Positions 44,601 through 53,235 of a stretch of 64,000 bases of DNA are shown here, piece by piece. Positions within the stretch are counted from its first letter, which is position 1. The number at the start of each line of letters is the position of its first letter. Made by a program: the position numbers and the translations under genes. The notes under the pieces were generated by a model that saw nothing but the letters and a program-made list of their open reading frames with translations, was not told the origin of the DNA and ran no database searches. The stretch is from the NCBI GenBank assembly GCA_018241695.1, contig JAFEDH010000021.1, forward strand, positions 1-64,000. Direction: 5' to 3'. The stretch comes from Pseudomonadota bacterium (GTDB taxonomy: Bacteria > Pseudomonadota > Gammaproteobacteria > Burkholderiales > Rhodocyclaceae).

Positions 44601-45252
44601 TGCATTGCTGCTGACCGACGCATCGGAGCCGGCCGCCAACACGGGTGTGGCGGCGGCGAACTCGGTGATTTACGGCACGCTCACTCCTTTCAACAACGCG
44701 ACCCCGCCCAGCCAGTCCGTTCCCTTCGTGCAGCCCGGCCCCTCCGCCGGTCCATCCCAGTTTCTTCATGGCCGACTGCGCATATTCAACGCCTACGGTT
44801 CCGAACTGCTCAACCTGCAGGTGCCGCTGCGCGCCGAGTACTACACGGCGGGAGGCGCCTGGGCGGTCAACACGCTCGATTCGTGCACCACGTTCCCCGC
44901 CAGCGCGGTGGCTCTGGGCAATTACAAGGCCGGGCCCGCCGGCACGGCGCTCAGCGCCGTCAATGCCGGAACGAGCCATCTGCCGGCCAGCGTGACCCTC
45001 TCCGGCGGTATGGCCAGCCTCCGCTTTGCAAAACCCACGCCGGCCGCCACCGGCACCCTGGACATGGCGATCAACCTCGGCGGCACGGCTTCCGACAACA
45101 GCTGCAACCAGACATGGAGCCCGTCGGCAACCACCGGCGCGGCCCTGTACTGGCTGCAGAATCCCTGGTGCACGGGCCGCACCGATCCCAACGCACGGCT
45201 GACCTTCGGCTCCACCCGGACTCCCTTCATCTATCTGCGGGAACGCTTCTGA
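41683..45252 (+). CDS. mshQ: MSHA adhesin-like protein MshQ
   Basis: The 1189-residue secreted protein has a signal peptide (AIRTALLLVISSALPWCSAS). A LamG/concanavalin-A-like domain spans about 258-475, starting IAEYRLDECSG and with TAWINSTNPAQVGQRIFVDD inside. A long C-terminal region (about 580-1189) matches the DUF6701 type found in MshQ. It is rich in Gly, Ser, Thr and Tyr, with Cys pairs. MshQ is thought to sit at the pilus tip or surface; the LamG domain may bind sugar. The ligand is unknown. Confidence 0.88.
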   Translation: MKIMSKHFYRAIRTALLLVISSALPWCSASAATYGYAPVPLNWIDNSSHTPVTWGGASRCSGGWANAPVDDDITAPLALPFAFPFGGSTFNWVQIMSNGRLQFVPTASSTSYCGYGTQTVGPPPTYPYPYPDPNMNNTMRIYGADFCPAGAAGAGCGGVVTYYAYGVGSCPTSATNACFVATWSQMKEWNSGSSLFNLQYVLYDSGDFLYQYKDIANTSQGVGQVGVQVSTSDYTLVDMSTVNSLAYSALRFYKPSPPIAEYRLDECSGTTAADSWGSYNGTSSAGVAVAATPAEICTAYNFNGTTGYISLPASFPKLGYAPGYTSFTITAWINSTNPAQVGQRIFVDDQNNTGGYALSLGDGGSGVVRFFSRNVNPVYFDSSAVVTANAWYFVVGAHDPSVKTYYMYIYDAAGNQVFSGSQVYTGTWGTDSGGVSVGGENGASSETAYRFVGKLDEVKAYNRVLPLTEINAIYQNERQGLQRDGSLRVCTICNAVLGGFNAFETSMGAGTVAGPIRTKVAGQSFATGNGSTSGNIDLVSLNSGALTNYNGNATVQFLDTRATCSSLDSKGCCTDAIVNPGWPATAPTSGWPVITTAQDSGLGSFSVNFPNKNRITLPTVTPVNAWQSVRIKVTASSPTSKYGCSADPFAIRPGYIDVGSAAAQDANWTTAGAARNLTTTTASGGPVHVAGKPFNLAGLVAKNTAGNVTTSYTGQPVVVPGNLVLPDPSYCLANGYSCVPGTFNVPSWTASSGSLSTTGATYSDVGSFSWEVEDRTFAAVDAADSTMAQRYFRSNAVTYTGRFVPDHYDLTLTANMQTGCSAGASFFTYLGQPFRFATAPTVGILARNAAGQTTPNFQGNATLGGLWKLPSTNSGTGWTVQAPGCTTSTCSVVRSYGSPVSFAMQTSYTYAVNSGSFSNGWDAARFGYASYLTLTPLNSGTGTLSWPNITDEGLALLKNPATPVAPFTATPALALLLTDASEPAANTGVAAANSVIYGTLTPFNNATPPSQSVPFVQPGPSAGPSQFLHGRLRIFNAYGSELLNLQVPLRAEYYTAGGAWAVNTLDSCTTFPASAVALGNYKAGPAGTALSAVNAGTSHLPASVTLSGGMASLRFAKPTPAATGTLDMAINLGGTASDNSCNQTWSPSATTGAALYWLQNPWCTGRTDPNARLTFGSTRTPFIYLRERF

Positions 45253-45317
45253 CGCAAACGTGTGTTCATCGATCCCTGGTGCGGGGAAAGGCGGGGAAAT
45301 CCCCATCACTTGCCGCC

Positions 45318-45345
45318 TTGGAAAGTATCAACACGCCGACATAAT
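45318..45345 (+). promoter_or_regulatory. Promoter candidate for mshI-N
   Basis: TTGGAA (45318-45323) and CATAAT (45340-45345, one mismatch from consensus) are 16 bp apart and about 30 bases before mshI. It is the only sizeable gap in this half of the locus, since mshI to mshL all overlap. Confidence 0.5.
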
Positions 45346-45374
45346 TCACGCTGTCAAAGTGGATTTTGTCGATT

Positions 45375-46322
45375 ATGCGGGCTCGAGTGCGCGCCGCTCC
45401 GGCGGCACAAAATCAGTGGACCACGGTGCTGCAGACCCCCGGGCGGATCGAGATCGTCGGGGTGGAGCGGCGCACGGCGGAAATGCCACGGCTCACGCGC
45501 TGGGAAACGTTCGCCGCCGAAGACGATCCGCTCGAATCGCTGCGGCGTCTGCGTCAGTCGAAACGGCTGCAGGGGGCGCACTGCGTCACCCTGCTGGCCC
45601 ATGGCGAATACCAGCTGCTCCAGGCCGAAGCACCGGAAGTGCCTCCCGCGGAACGAGGGGAGGCCCTGCGCTGGCGCATCAAGGAAATGGTCGATTTCCC
45701 GGTCGAGAATGCCGGTATCGGGGTGGTCGACATTCCGCCGGCCCCGGGCGGACGGGTGAAACAGGTCTATGTCGTGGTTGCCAATGGCGCGGCCCTGTCC
45801 AGCCGCATACGGCTCTACCAGGATGCCCGGCTGCCCCTGGAAGTGATCGATGTTCCCGAACTGGCGCAGCGCAATGTGGCCGCATTGTTCGAGGAACCCA
45901 ACCGCGGCCTCGCCTTTCTGCATTTTCACGCACATGGCGGCTACCTCACCTTCACCCATGAAGGCGAGCTGTATGCCACTCGCCATATCGATACGACCGT
46001 AGCCGAGTTGCAGGCCGCATCGGCTTCCGGAAACACCGCGTTGTTTGAACGTGTGCTGCTCGATATCCAGCGCAGCATGGACAACTTCGACCGCCACTTT
46101 TCCTTCATTTCGATTTCCCGCCTGCTGCTCGGCCCGCTACCGGACGAAGCAGGTTTCATTGCCTTCCTGCGGGAAAACCTGTTCCAGCCGGTAGAAACCG
46201 CCGATCTGGGCAAGGTGGTCGATCTGTCCGCCGTGCCGGCCCTGGCCGATCCGGCGCGGCAGGCGGAGGTTCTGCTCGGACTGGGGGCCGGATTGAGGCC
46301 CGCAGCAGGAGCCGGCGCATGA
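45375..46322 (+). CDS. mshI: MSHA biogenesis protein MshI (PilM-like)
   Basis: The 315-residue cytoplasmic protein has ALRWRIKEMVDFPVENAGIG and QVYVVVANGAALSSRIRLYQ, and RNVAALFEEPNRGLAFLHF, consistent with the actin-like PilM/MshI family that binds the N-terminus of the PilN-like partner. ATG at 45375 was chosen over an in-frame TTG at 45366. It overlaps the next gene by 4 bases. Confidence 0.82.
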   Translation: MRARVRAAPAAQNQWTTVLQTPGRIEIVGVERRTAEMPRLTRWETFAAEDDPLESLRRLRQSKRLQGAHCVTLLAHGEYQLLQAEAPEVPPAERGEALRWRIKEMVDFPVENAGIGVVDIPPAPGGRVKQVYVVVANGAALSSRIRLYQDARLPLEVIDVPELAQRNVAALFEEPNRGLAFLHFHAHGGYLTFTHEGELYATRHIDTTVAELQAASASGNTALFERVLLDIQRSMDNFDRHFSFISISRLLLGPLPDEAGFIAFLRENLFQPVETADLGKVVDLSAVPALADPARQAEVLLGLGAGLRPAAGAGA

Positions 46323-47050
46323 CCCAGTACATCAACCTCTACGATCCGGCATTGCGCCGGAAGCGGGAATGGTTGTCCGCAGCCTCGCTTGCCGCAGTGG
46401 CCGGCGGGCTGTTTCTGGTCGTCCTGGCCTGGGGAATCTGGGCACAGATGCGCTATACCCGACTGCAGGCGGAGCAGGCCCCGGTTAACGCTGAATTGAC
46501 AACCCTGCAGGCGCAAGTACAGGCGCTGGGCAAGGAGATCGGCAGCATGAAGCCGGACCCCGCACTGGCGACATCGCTGGAGATGGCGAAAGCCCGCCTG
46601 GCCCTGCGCGAACATGCCGTGGATCTGCTCGGCAAGGGTCTGGGAGCGGAGGCGGTTCCCTTTGGCGACTATCTCAGGGCATTGGCCCGGCAGACCCCGG
46701 GGGGGATCTGGCTCACCGGATTTGCCGTTGATGCAGACGGCGCGGACATGGCCCTGAAGGGGCGCACCACCGATCCGGCGCTGCTCTCCGGCTACATCCG
46801 GCGCCTGAATACCGAGAAGGCCTTTCAGGGCCGTTCCTTCTCCGTCCTGCGCATGAGCGCCGGAGCACTGGACAGCCCCGAGACCGCCGTCCCCGCCACG
46901 GTCTCCGCCCCGGCCGGAGCCAGCAGCGGCGCCCGGGGCTCCGGCACAGCGGGGGCCACCCAGGCAATCCTGCCTTTCCATGAATTCCTGCTGGCTTCGG
47001 GCACGGCTGCCGACAATGCGGATGGCAAGGTGAAAGGAGCAACGCAGTGA
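46319..47050 (+). CDS. PilN-like alignment-complex protein
   Basis: The 243-residue protein has a short cytoplasmic N-terminus with the PilN motif INLYDPALRRKREWLS, one membrane helix (AVAGGLFLVVLAWGIWA), a periplasmic coiled coil and the domain GGIWLTGFAVDADGADMALK. It corresponds to PilN (in some genomes the second MshI-type gene) and should link MshI to MshJ. It overlaps genes on both sides. Confidence 0.8.
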   Translation: MTQYINLYDPALRRKREWLSAASLAAVAGGLFLVVLAWGIWAQMRYTRLQAEQAPVNAELTTLQAQVQALGKEIGSMKPDPALATSLEMAKARLALREHAVDLLGKGLGAEAVPFGDYLRALARQTPGGIWLTGFAVDADGADMALKGRTTDPALLSGYIRRLNTEKAFQGRSFSVLRMSAGALDSPETAVPATVSAPAGASSGARGSGTAGATQAILPFHEFLLASGTAADNADGKVKGATQ

Positions 47051-47757
47051 ACGCGGCCCTGCAGGCGCGCTGGCAACAGATGGCGCAACGCTTCGCCGCC
47101 CTCGCGCCGCGCGAAAAATGGATGGTGGCCATTGCCACGGTATTCGTCATCGGGCTGGGCGGCCATACCCTCTGGGTGGCGCCCGCATCGATGAAAGCCG
47201 CCGTGATCGCCAAACAGCTCGAACAGGACCGCAACGATCTGGTCACCGTGCGCGCCCAGCTTGCGGATTTGCAGTTCCAGGCAAAAGATCCGGGCAACCG
47301 GCTCAAGCGGGAACTGGCCGACACCGAAGCAAGCCTGGCCCGGGTCAACAAGGGCTTGCAGGCCTATGATGCCCAGCTGGTTCCGGCCGACCAGATGGCT
47401 GGCCTGCTGCAAACGCTTCTGTCGCGGCATCGTGGCCTGCGCCTGCTCAGCCTGCGTACCCTGCCTCCGGTGCCGCTGGTGGCCGAAACCAATGCCGGCG
47501 CTCCCTCCAGTCATCCCCCTGCCGCGCCGGAAGGCAAGCCCGCCACACTGGCGGACGGGAATCTGTACCGGCATGGAATCGAAATCCGCCTGGCCGGAAG
47601 CTATGGCGACCTCGCCGCCTATGTGACCGAACTCGAAGGAGCAGGCAAGAAGCTGGCCTGGGAGCGCATGTCGCTCGAAATCCGGAACTACCCGGTCAAT
47701 GAACTCACCCTGCGGCTCTATACCCTGAGCCCGGACAGCACGTGGCTAAAAGTATGA
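47047..47757 (+). CDS. mshJ: MSHA biogenesis protein MshJ (PilO-like)
   Basis: The 236-residue protein has cytoplasmic FAALAPREKWMVAIATVFVI with one membrane helix, a periplasmic coiled coil (ADTEASLARVNKGLQAYDAQ), then GIEIRLAGSYGDLAAYVTEL, as in PilO/GspM. It overlaps its neighbours by 4 bases on each side. It forms the periplasmic alignment complex. Confidence 0.88.
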   Translation: MNAALQARWQQMAQRFAALAPREKWMVAIATVFVIGLGGHTLWVAPASMKAAVIAKQLEQDRNDLVTVRAQLADLQFQAKDPGNRLKRELADTEASLARVNKGLQAYDAQLVPADQMAGLLQTLLSRHRGLRLLSLRTLPPVPLVAETNAGAPSSHPPAAPEGKPATLADGNLYRHGIEIRLAGSYGDLAAYVTELEGAGKKLAWERMSLEIRNYPVNELTLRLYTLSPDSTWLKV

Positions 47758-48161
47758 AAACCGAACCCGTATCCCGGGTCCTGTTCGCGGGATTGCTGGG
47801 CATGTCGTGCATCGCGCTCGCGCAAGGAAACGACCCTACACGCCCACCCAACATGGACTCTGCCCAGATATCCGCCGCCAGTTCGAACGGAGCGGCTGCC
47901 TCGGGTTTGCAGACCATCATCCGCCGTCACGGAGCAAAGCCCGCGGCAGTGATCAACGGCGAATATGTCGTGCTGGGCGGCCGCATCGGTGAATCCAGGC
48001 TGGTGCGGGTGGATGAAGGCTCCGTGACCCTCCTGGGTCCGGCCGGCAAGGAAACATTGATGCTCACGCCCGGTGTGGAGAAAACCGGCGTTCCCGTAGC
48101 AAGAGCAACCCGTAATACTCGCCCGCGCAAGGCGAAACCTGTCGACGAGGCACGCCCATGA
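47754..48161 (+). CDS. mshK: MSHA biogenesis protein MshK (PilP-like)
   Basis: The 135-residue protein has a signal peptide (RVLFAGLLGMSCIALAQG), the DPTRPP motif common to PilP/GspC-type proteins, and a short beta domain (AAVINGEYVVLGGRIGESRL) that would contact the secretin MshL. ATG at 47754 overlaps the mshJ stop; an in-frame GTG at 47742 is less likely. Confidence 0.86.
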   Translation: MKTEPVSRVLFAGLLGMSCIALAQGNDPTRPPNMDSAQISAASSNGAAASGLQTIIRRHGAKPAAVINGEYVVLGGRIGESRLVRVDEGSVTLLGPAGKETLMLTPGVEKTGVPVARATRNTRPRKAKPVDEARP

Positions 48162-49927
48162 TGCGATCCGATTCCAGTACCCACACCACATCATCGCGCC
48201 TTGATTCGCTCCGCTGTGGCCTGGCCGCCTGCGTGATCCTCGCCGGATGCGCCTCCACCCATGGCGGCAAGCCGGGGGTGGTCAACGACCAGATCGGCGC
48301 CGAGTTCACCCGGGCAATCGCGGAACGCCACACAGTGGAGCCCGACCGGTCGCTGATGCCGCCGCTGGCCGTCGAACTGCCGAAAGAAAACGAGCCCCGC
48401 TTCGACCTCTCGGTGGTCAATGCACCGGCCACGCAGGTTTTCATGGCCATCGTCAATGGCACCCGTTACAACATGCTGATCGGGCCGGACGTTTCCGGGC
48501 AGGTCACGGTCAACCTCAAGAACGTGACCGTGCTCGAAGCACTGGATTCGATCCGCGAACTGTACGGTTACGAATACCAGATCAAGGGCAACCGGATTTC
48601 GATCCAGCCCAATACCCTGCAGACACGGATGTTCCAGATCAACTATCTGGCTTCCCGGCGTCAGGGCAGCACTGAATTGAGCGTGACATCGAGCGCCGCC
48701 GGGGGCGGCATGCCCTCAGGCAGTGGCACGGCATCCTCGCCCGCCGGAGCCCAGGCCCCGATTCCGGCCGGTTCCGGCCAGGCCGGCGGCATGAGTTCGC
48801 GGATCACCAGCCAGGTGCAGACCCGCATCGACAACAATTTCTGGGACGACCTGAAAACCGCCCTCGGCACCCTGGTGGGGAATGATGCCGGCAACAGCGT
48901 GGTGGTGAATCCGATTTCCGGCGTGATCGTGATACGCGCCATGCCGCGCGAGATCCGCGCGGTGGAAACCTATCTCAAGGCCACCCAGGTGGTGGTCGAG
49001 CGGCAGGTGATGCTGGAAGCGAAGATCGTCCAGGTCACGCTCAAGGACGGCTACCAGACCGGCGTCAACTGGGCGGCCTTCGGCAATGCGCCGACCGCCG
49101 CCGGAGGAGTTCGCAGCGCCATCGGCTCGGTCAACGCCGGCACGGCGCTCAATACCCTGACGAACGCTGGTGCTGCAGCCGCAATGAGCAATGCGGATGT
49201 CAACGCGCTCGCAGGCCGTTACGGATCGATCGCCGCCGCGGCGACGGGCAACGGCTTCATCGGCCTGGCTTTCCAGACGGCGAACTTCGCCGCACTGATG
49301 AATTTCCTCGAAACCCAGGGCAACGTTTCGGTGCTGTCCAGCCCGCGCATCGCCACCCTCAACAACCAGAAGGCGGTGCTCAAGGTGGGAACCGACGACC
49401 TGTTCGTCACCAATGTCACCACCAACACCACCAGCACTGCCGCCGGCACGGTCAGCACGCCGAGCCTGACGCTGCAAAGCTATTTCTCCGGCATCTCGCT
49501 CGACGTGACCCCGCAGATCGACGAAGACAACAACATCATCCTCCACGTGCACCCGGCGGTGAGCCAGGTGACCGAGAAGCAGAAGGTGATCGACCTGGGC
49601 GCCACGCTCGGTGTCTACAAATTGCCGCTGGCTTCCAGCAGCGTCAATGAAACCGACAGCATCGTGCGCGTCCAGGATGGCAACATCGTCGCCATCGGCG
49701 GACTGATGACCCAGGAGCAGACCGCCGACCGCAGCGGATTGCCGGGCACCACCGGTTCCGCGGCGGGAGCGCTGTTTGGCCAGCGCAGCGCCAGCTACAA
49801 CAAGCAGGAACTGGTAATCCTGATCAAGCCCACCGTGATTGTCGATGACAAGCCCTGGGTGCGGGATCTCGAGGCGACCAGCGACCGCCTGCGGGGCATG
49901 GGTGCCCCTTCTCCTGCGCAGAATTAA
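48158..49927 (+). CDS. mshL: MSHA outer-membrane secretin MshL
   Basis: The 589-residue lipoprotein has lipobox LAGC with Cys31. An STN-type N-domain follows (FDLSVVNAPATQVFMAIVNG to VTVLEALDSI). The secretin core has RQVMLEAKIVQVTLKDGYQT, VSVLSSPRIATLNNQKAVLK and IVRVQDGNIVAIGGLMTQE. It forms the pore the pilus passes through. A Gly/Ser/Pro-rich linker (about 180-212) splits the domains. Confidence 0.94.
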   Translation: MMRSDSSTHTTSSRLDSLRCGLAACVILAGCASTHGGKPGVVNDQIGAEFTRAIAERHTVEPDRSLMPPLAVELPKENEPRFDLSVVNAPATQVFMAIVNGTRYNMLIGPDVSGQVTVNLKNVTVLEALDSIRELYGYEYQIKGNRISIQPNTLQTRMFQINYLASRRQGSTELSVTSSAAGGGMPSGSGTASSPAGAQAPIPAGSGQAGGMSSRITSQVQTRIDNNFWDDLKTALGTLVGNDAGNSVVVNPISGVIVIRAMPREIRAVETYLKATQVVVERQVMLEAKIVQVTLKDGYQTGVNWAAFGNAPTAAGGVRSAIGSVNAGTALNTLTNAGAAAAMSNADVNALAGRYGSIAAAATGNGFIGLAFQTANFAALMNFLETQGNVSVLSSPRIATLNNQKAVLKVGTDDLFVTNVTTNTTSTAAGTVSTPSLTLQSYFSGISLDVTPQIDEDNNIILHVHPAVSQVTEKQKVIDLGATLGVYKLPLASSSVNETDSIVRVQDGNIVAIGGLMTQEQTADRSGLPGTTGSAAGALFGQRSASYNKQELVILIKPTVIVDDKPWVRDLEATSDRLRGMGAPSPAQN

Positions 49928-49938
49928 AGCCGGCCACG

Positions 49939-50775
49939 GTGTACCTCGCCCACTTCGGTCTGCTGGAATATCCTTTCGGCCTGACGCCGGATACCAGCTA
50001 CATCTATTCCGCCAGCGGCCACCAGGAAGCCCTCAACACCCTGCTGATCGCCCTGAAGAGCGGTGAGGGCTTCATCAAGATCACCGGCGAGGTGGGCATG
50101 GGCAAGACCCTGCTCTGCCGCCGCTTCATGGCATCGCTCGACGAACACCACCAGATTGCCTACATCCCCAATCCGCAGCTCGATCCCAGGGCACTGCTGC
50201 ATGCCCTGGCCGAAGAGCTGGGCGTACAGGACGGGCCGGGGGAGATCTATCACATCATCCGGCGCATCAACCGGCGTCTGGCGGAACGGGTCGCGGAGGA
50301 TCGCAGCGTGGTGCTCTGCATCGACGAGGCGCAGTCCATGCCCCCGCTCACACTGGAAAGCCTGCGCCTGCTCTCCAATCTGGAAACCGAGAAACGCAAG
50401 CTGCTGCACATCGTGCTCTTCGGCCAGCCCGAGCTGGATGCGTTGCTGGCCCGCCCCTCGGCCCGGCAACTGCGGCAGCGCATCGCTTTTCACTGCAAGA
50501 TGCCCGGCCTCAAGCGGGACGAGATGGATCACTATCTGGAGCACCGGCTGCGGGCGGCGGGCCATCATGATGCATCGCTGTTCACACCGATGGCACGTCG
50601 GATGATGTATCTGTGCTCACGGGGCACACCCAGGCTGGTGAATATTCTCGCCAACAAAAGCCTGATGGCGGCCTATGGCGAAGGCAAGCCAACCGTCAGT
50701 GCCCGCCATGTACTGCGTGCCGCCAAGGACACCCCGGACGTGGGCCGCCTGACCTCCTGGCTGCCGGGCGTCTGA
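49939..50775 (+). CDS. mshM: MSHA AAA ATPase MshM (ExeA-like)
   Basis: The 278-residue ATPase starts at GTG (MYLAHFGLLEYPFGLTPD). Walker A is GEVGMGKT, Walker B VVLCIDEAQ; an R-finger region (SARQLRQRIAFHCKMPGL) and RGTPRLVNILANKSLMAAY follow. ExeA-type ATPases help insert secretin rings through peptidoglycan. Unlike ExeA it has no peptidoglycan-binding tail. Confidence 0.92.
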   Translation: MYLAHFGLLEYPFGLTPDTSYIYSASGHQEALNTLLIALKSGEGFIKITGEVGMGKTLLCRRFMASLDEHHQIAYIPNPQLDPRALLHALAEELGVQDGPGEIYHIIRRINRRLAERVAEDRSVVLCIDEAQSMPPLTLESLRLLSNLETEKRKLLHIVLFGQPELDALLARPSARQLRQRIAFHCKMPGLKRDEMDHYLEHRLRAAGHHDASLFTPMARRMMYLCSRGTPRLVNILANKSLMAAYGEGKPTVSARHVLRAAKDTPDVGRLTSWLPGV

Positions 50776-50786
50776 GGAGCCGGGAC

Positions 50787-51827
50787 ATGAGTCTGATCAA
50801 CCAGATGCTGCACGACCTCGACGAACGCCACGCTTCGGAACAGGAGCGCGCCGGGCTGCCCCGCGAGTTGCGGGCATTGCCGCCGGCACGGCGCTTTCCC
50901 TGGACAGCGGCAATACTTCTGCTGGCGGGCGCCGCGCTCGGCGGCGTGGGCATGATCGCCGGCCTGCGTTTCGCGGCAGTCCCGGTGGCATCCCTGTCGA
51001 CGGCGGCTCCGCTCCAGGCGGCACCGCCCGCCTTGCCGGAACTCAGGATGGACGACCGGCTCGGCGCGGTTGTCCCATCCGCTCCTGCCACCACACACCC
51101 TTCCTCGCCGAGAGCAGTACACAAGGACATTGTGTCCAATACGGCGGCAGCAACGGCAACCGGAGCCGCAACGGCGCCGCCAGCGCAGCGTGACCTGTCC
51201 GCACGGACCGAAGCGGCCGACAACGGAGCGCCTGCCCGCATCGACAAAAAACCGACCACCCCCGCGGTTTCCGATGTCGCAGAAGCCGAATACCGCAAGG
51301 GCGTGGCGGCCCTGCGCCGGGGGGCGATCGTCGACGGGGTGGGCAATCTGCGCAATGCGCTCAATCTGGATGCACGCCATGCCGCGGCACGGCAATCCCT
51401 CCTCGCCGCACTGCTGGAAACGCAGCAATACCAGGAGGCGCGGCAGGTGGCCCAGGCCGGCCTCGAAATCGACCCCGGGCAATCCGGCTGGGCCATGATC
51501 CTTGCCCGCCTCCAGGTGGAGCAGGGAGATGTTCCCGGCGCGGTGGTCACCCTCGACCATTACGCCGGCCGGGCAGAACGCAACGCCGACTATCAGGCCT
51601 TCTATGCCCTGTTGCTCAACCGCCAGCAACGCCCCCACGATGCCGCAGAGCATTACCGTGCCGCCCTCGCACTGCGGCCCAACGAGGGCCGCTGGTGGTA
51701 CGGCCTGGGCCTGGCACTCGAAGCCGACCAGCGCCCCGCCGAAGCCCGCGAGGCCTATCAGCGGGCGCGGGCCAGCAACAATCTTCCCGCCGATCTTGCC
51801 GGGGTGGTGGAGCAGAAGCTGCGTTAG
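50787..51827 (+). CDS. mshN: MSHA TPR protein MshN
   Basis: The 346-residue protein has N-terminal MSLINQMLHDLDERHASEQE, typical of MshN, one membrane helix (WTAAILLLAGAALGGVGMIA), a Pro/Ala-rich spacer, then four or five TPR repeats (EAEYRKGVAALRRGAIVDGV to ALALRPNEGRWWYGLGLALE). TGAGGAGCC precedes the ATG. It ends the MSHA locus. Confidence 0.9.
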   Translation: MSLINQMLHDLDERHASEQERAGLPRELRALPPARRFPWTAAILLLAGAALGGVGMIAGLRFAAVPVASLSTAAPLQAAPPALPELRMDDRLGAVVPSAPATTHPSSPRAVHKDIVSNTAAATATGAATAPPAQRDLSARTEAADNGAPARIDKKPTTPAVSDVAEAEYRKGVAALRRGAIVDGVGNLRNALNLDARHAAARQSLLAALLETQQYQEARQVAQAGLEIDPGQSGWAMILARLQVEQGDVPGAVVTLDHYAGRAERNADYQAFYALLLNRQQRPHDAAEHYRAALALRPNEGRWWYGLGLALEADQRPAEAREAYQRARASNNLPADLAGVVEQKLR

Positions 51828-51882
51828 CCGCAGGAATGCAGCTGCTTCTGTGCTTGCGTGTCGCTATCTCTCGGGTCTATCA

Positions 51883-52341
51883 ATGAATGTTGATCCGGTA
51901 CTCGAAATATTGGCCGAGGCAAAAATACTTGCGCAGAGATACCGCAACCTTACCGGCAAGCCATTAGGCATCACCGGAGAGATTGCCGAATACGAGGCTG
52001 CTCGTATTCTCGGCGTCGATCTCATGCCTGCAAGACAGGCTGGCTACGATGCAATCGAAAAACGTGCCGGTCAGGTCTTTCGACTTCAGATCAAAGGCAG
52101 GTGTGTGACCGATGGCGGCAAGCCAGGGCAACGCATGGGTGCTATCGACATTCAGAAGGAGTTTGACGCCGTTTTGCTTGTGCTCCTCGACGGCAACCTT
52201 GAGACTACAGCCATTTACGAAGCGCCGCGGGAAGCTGTGATCGCTGCCCTGACTGCGCCAGGATCCAGATCACGAAACGAACGCGGCGCATTGGGTATCG
52301 GCAGGTTCAAATCCATTGCCACGGTGCGGTGGACACGCTAG
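51883..52341 (+). CDS. DUF6998-like hypothetical protein
   Basis: The 152-residue soluble protein has ITGEIAEYEAARILGVDLMP, QAGYDAIEKRAGQVFRLQIK and FDAVLLVLLDGNLETTAIYE. This looks like a small nuclease-fold or restriction-like core (E, D and QIK spaced as in PD-(D/E)xK enzymes), but that is inference. Base use differs from neighbours: 30 of 60 bases are G+C at 51901-51960 versus 46 of 60 at 51721-51780. No clear ribosome site is present. It is a likely recent arrival. Confidence 0.65.
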   Translation: MNVDPVLEILAEAKILAQRYRNLTGKPLGITGEIAEYEAARILGVDLMPARQAGYDAIEKRAGQVFRLQIKGRCVTDGGKPGQRMGAIDIQKEFDAVLLVLLDGNLETTAIYEAPREAVIAALTAPGSRSRNERGALGIGRFKSIATVRWTR

Positions 52342-52436
52342 TCACGGCGGTCATCGTTCATGCCTGGCATACGGCCAGCTCATCATCGCAACTGATCCTG
52401 CTGCGTGGCTAGATTTGCTTCAATCGCGATTCGTCG

Positions 52437-53189
52437 TCATTTCCCTTTTCCGCTGCCCTGACCATCCCTCACGGCCCGTGCCACCACCCAGTTGGTCACC
52501 CTTGCGGCACCGTGCCGCTTGAGTGTCCGGGCCAGCTCGTCCAGGGTCGCGCCCGTGGTCATCACGTCATCCAGCACCAGCACATGCTGGCCAGTGAGGT
52601 CGGCGCGGCATTCGAATCCGTGACGCACATTGCGCCGCCGCTGGTCCCAGGGCAGACCGGCCTGCCGCGGTGCATCGCCGATGCGGATACAGGCATCCAG
52701 TTCGAGCGGCAGGCCAAAACGCCGGCCCAGCGGGCGGGCGATTTCCACCGCCTGATTGAATCCCCGCTCGCGCAGATGGGCGGCAGAAAGTGGTACCGGC
52801 AGGAGCAGATCGGCCGGTGGCGGCGGCACCGTGGCCATCAGTTTCGCCAGCAACGGCGCCACGGCCAGACGATGGCCATATTTGAATGACTGGATCAATC
52901 CATCCAGGGGAAATCCGTAGCGGCAGGCCACCAGCGTCGCATCGAAAGCAGGCGGGTGACGCAGGCAGGCACCGCAGACCTGCCCTGCCGGAGTCGGCAG
53001 GGCGCAACAGGGGCATTGTTCGGCTGGCAGCCGGGGAATATCGGCCCGGCATGCCGGGCACAGCGCGCGGGGGCAGCCAGGCTGACCGCAGAGCATGCAA
53101 TCACCCCGCGGCAGCACCCGCTCAAGCATGTTCCCGAGGTGCGTCAAAGCCCTGCTGCCAACCGCGTCAATGGACAATGCCCCCCCCAT
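52437..53189 (-). CDS. comF: ComF-family phosphoribosyltransferase-like protein
   Basis: The 250-residue protein has an N-terminal zinc-finger region ([28 protein letters not shown]) and a C-terminal PRTase domain with PRPP-binding [18 protein letters not shown]. ComF proteins aid uptake of DNA for transformation. The start may be ATG 53189 or ATG 53129 (MLERVLP). It is divergent from bioB with 46 bases between. Confidence 0.9.
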   Translation of the reverse strand: MGGALSIDAVGSRALTHLGNMLERVLPRGDCMLCGQPGCPRALCPACRADIPRLPAEQCPCCALPTPAGQVCGACLRHPPAFDATLVACRYGFPLDGLIQSFKYGHRLAVAPLLAKLMATVPPPPADLLLPVPLSAAHLRERGFNQAVEIARPLGRRFGLPLELDACIRIGDAPRQAGLPWDQRRRNVRHGFECRADLTGQHVLVLDDVMTTGATLDELARTLKRHGAARVTNWVVARAVRDGQGSGKGK

Positions 53190-53235
53190 CCCGGATAATC
53201 CGACCCTTTCCCGGATTCTAGGCAGGTTTCATTCC

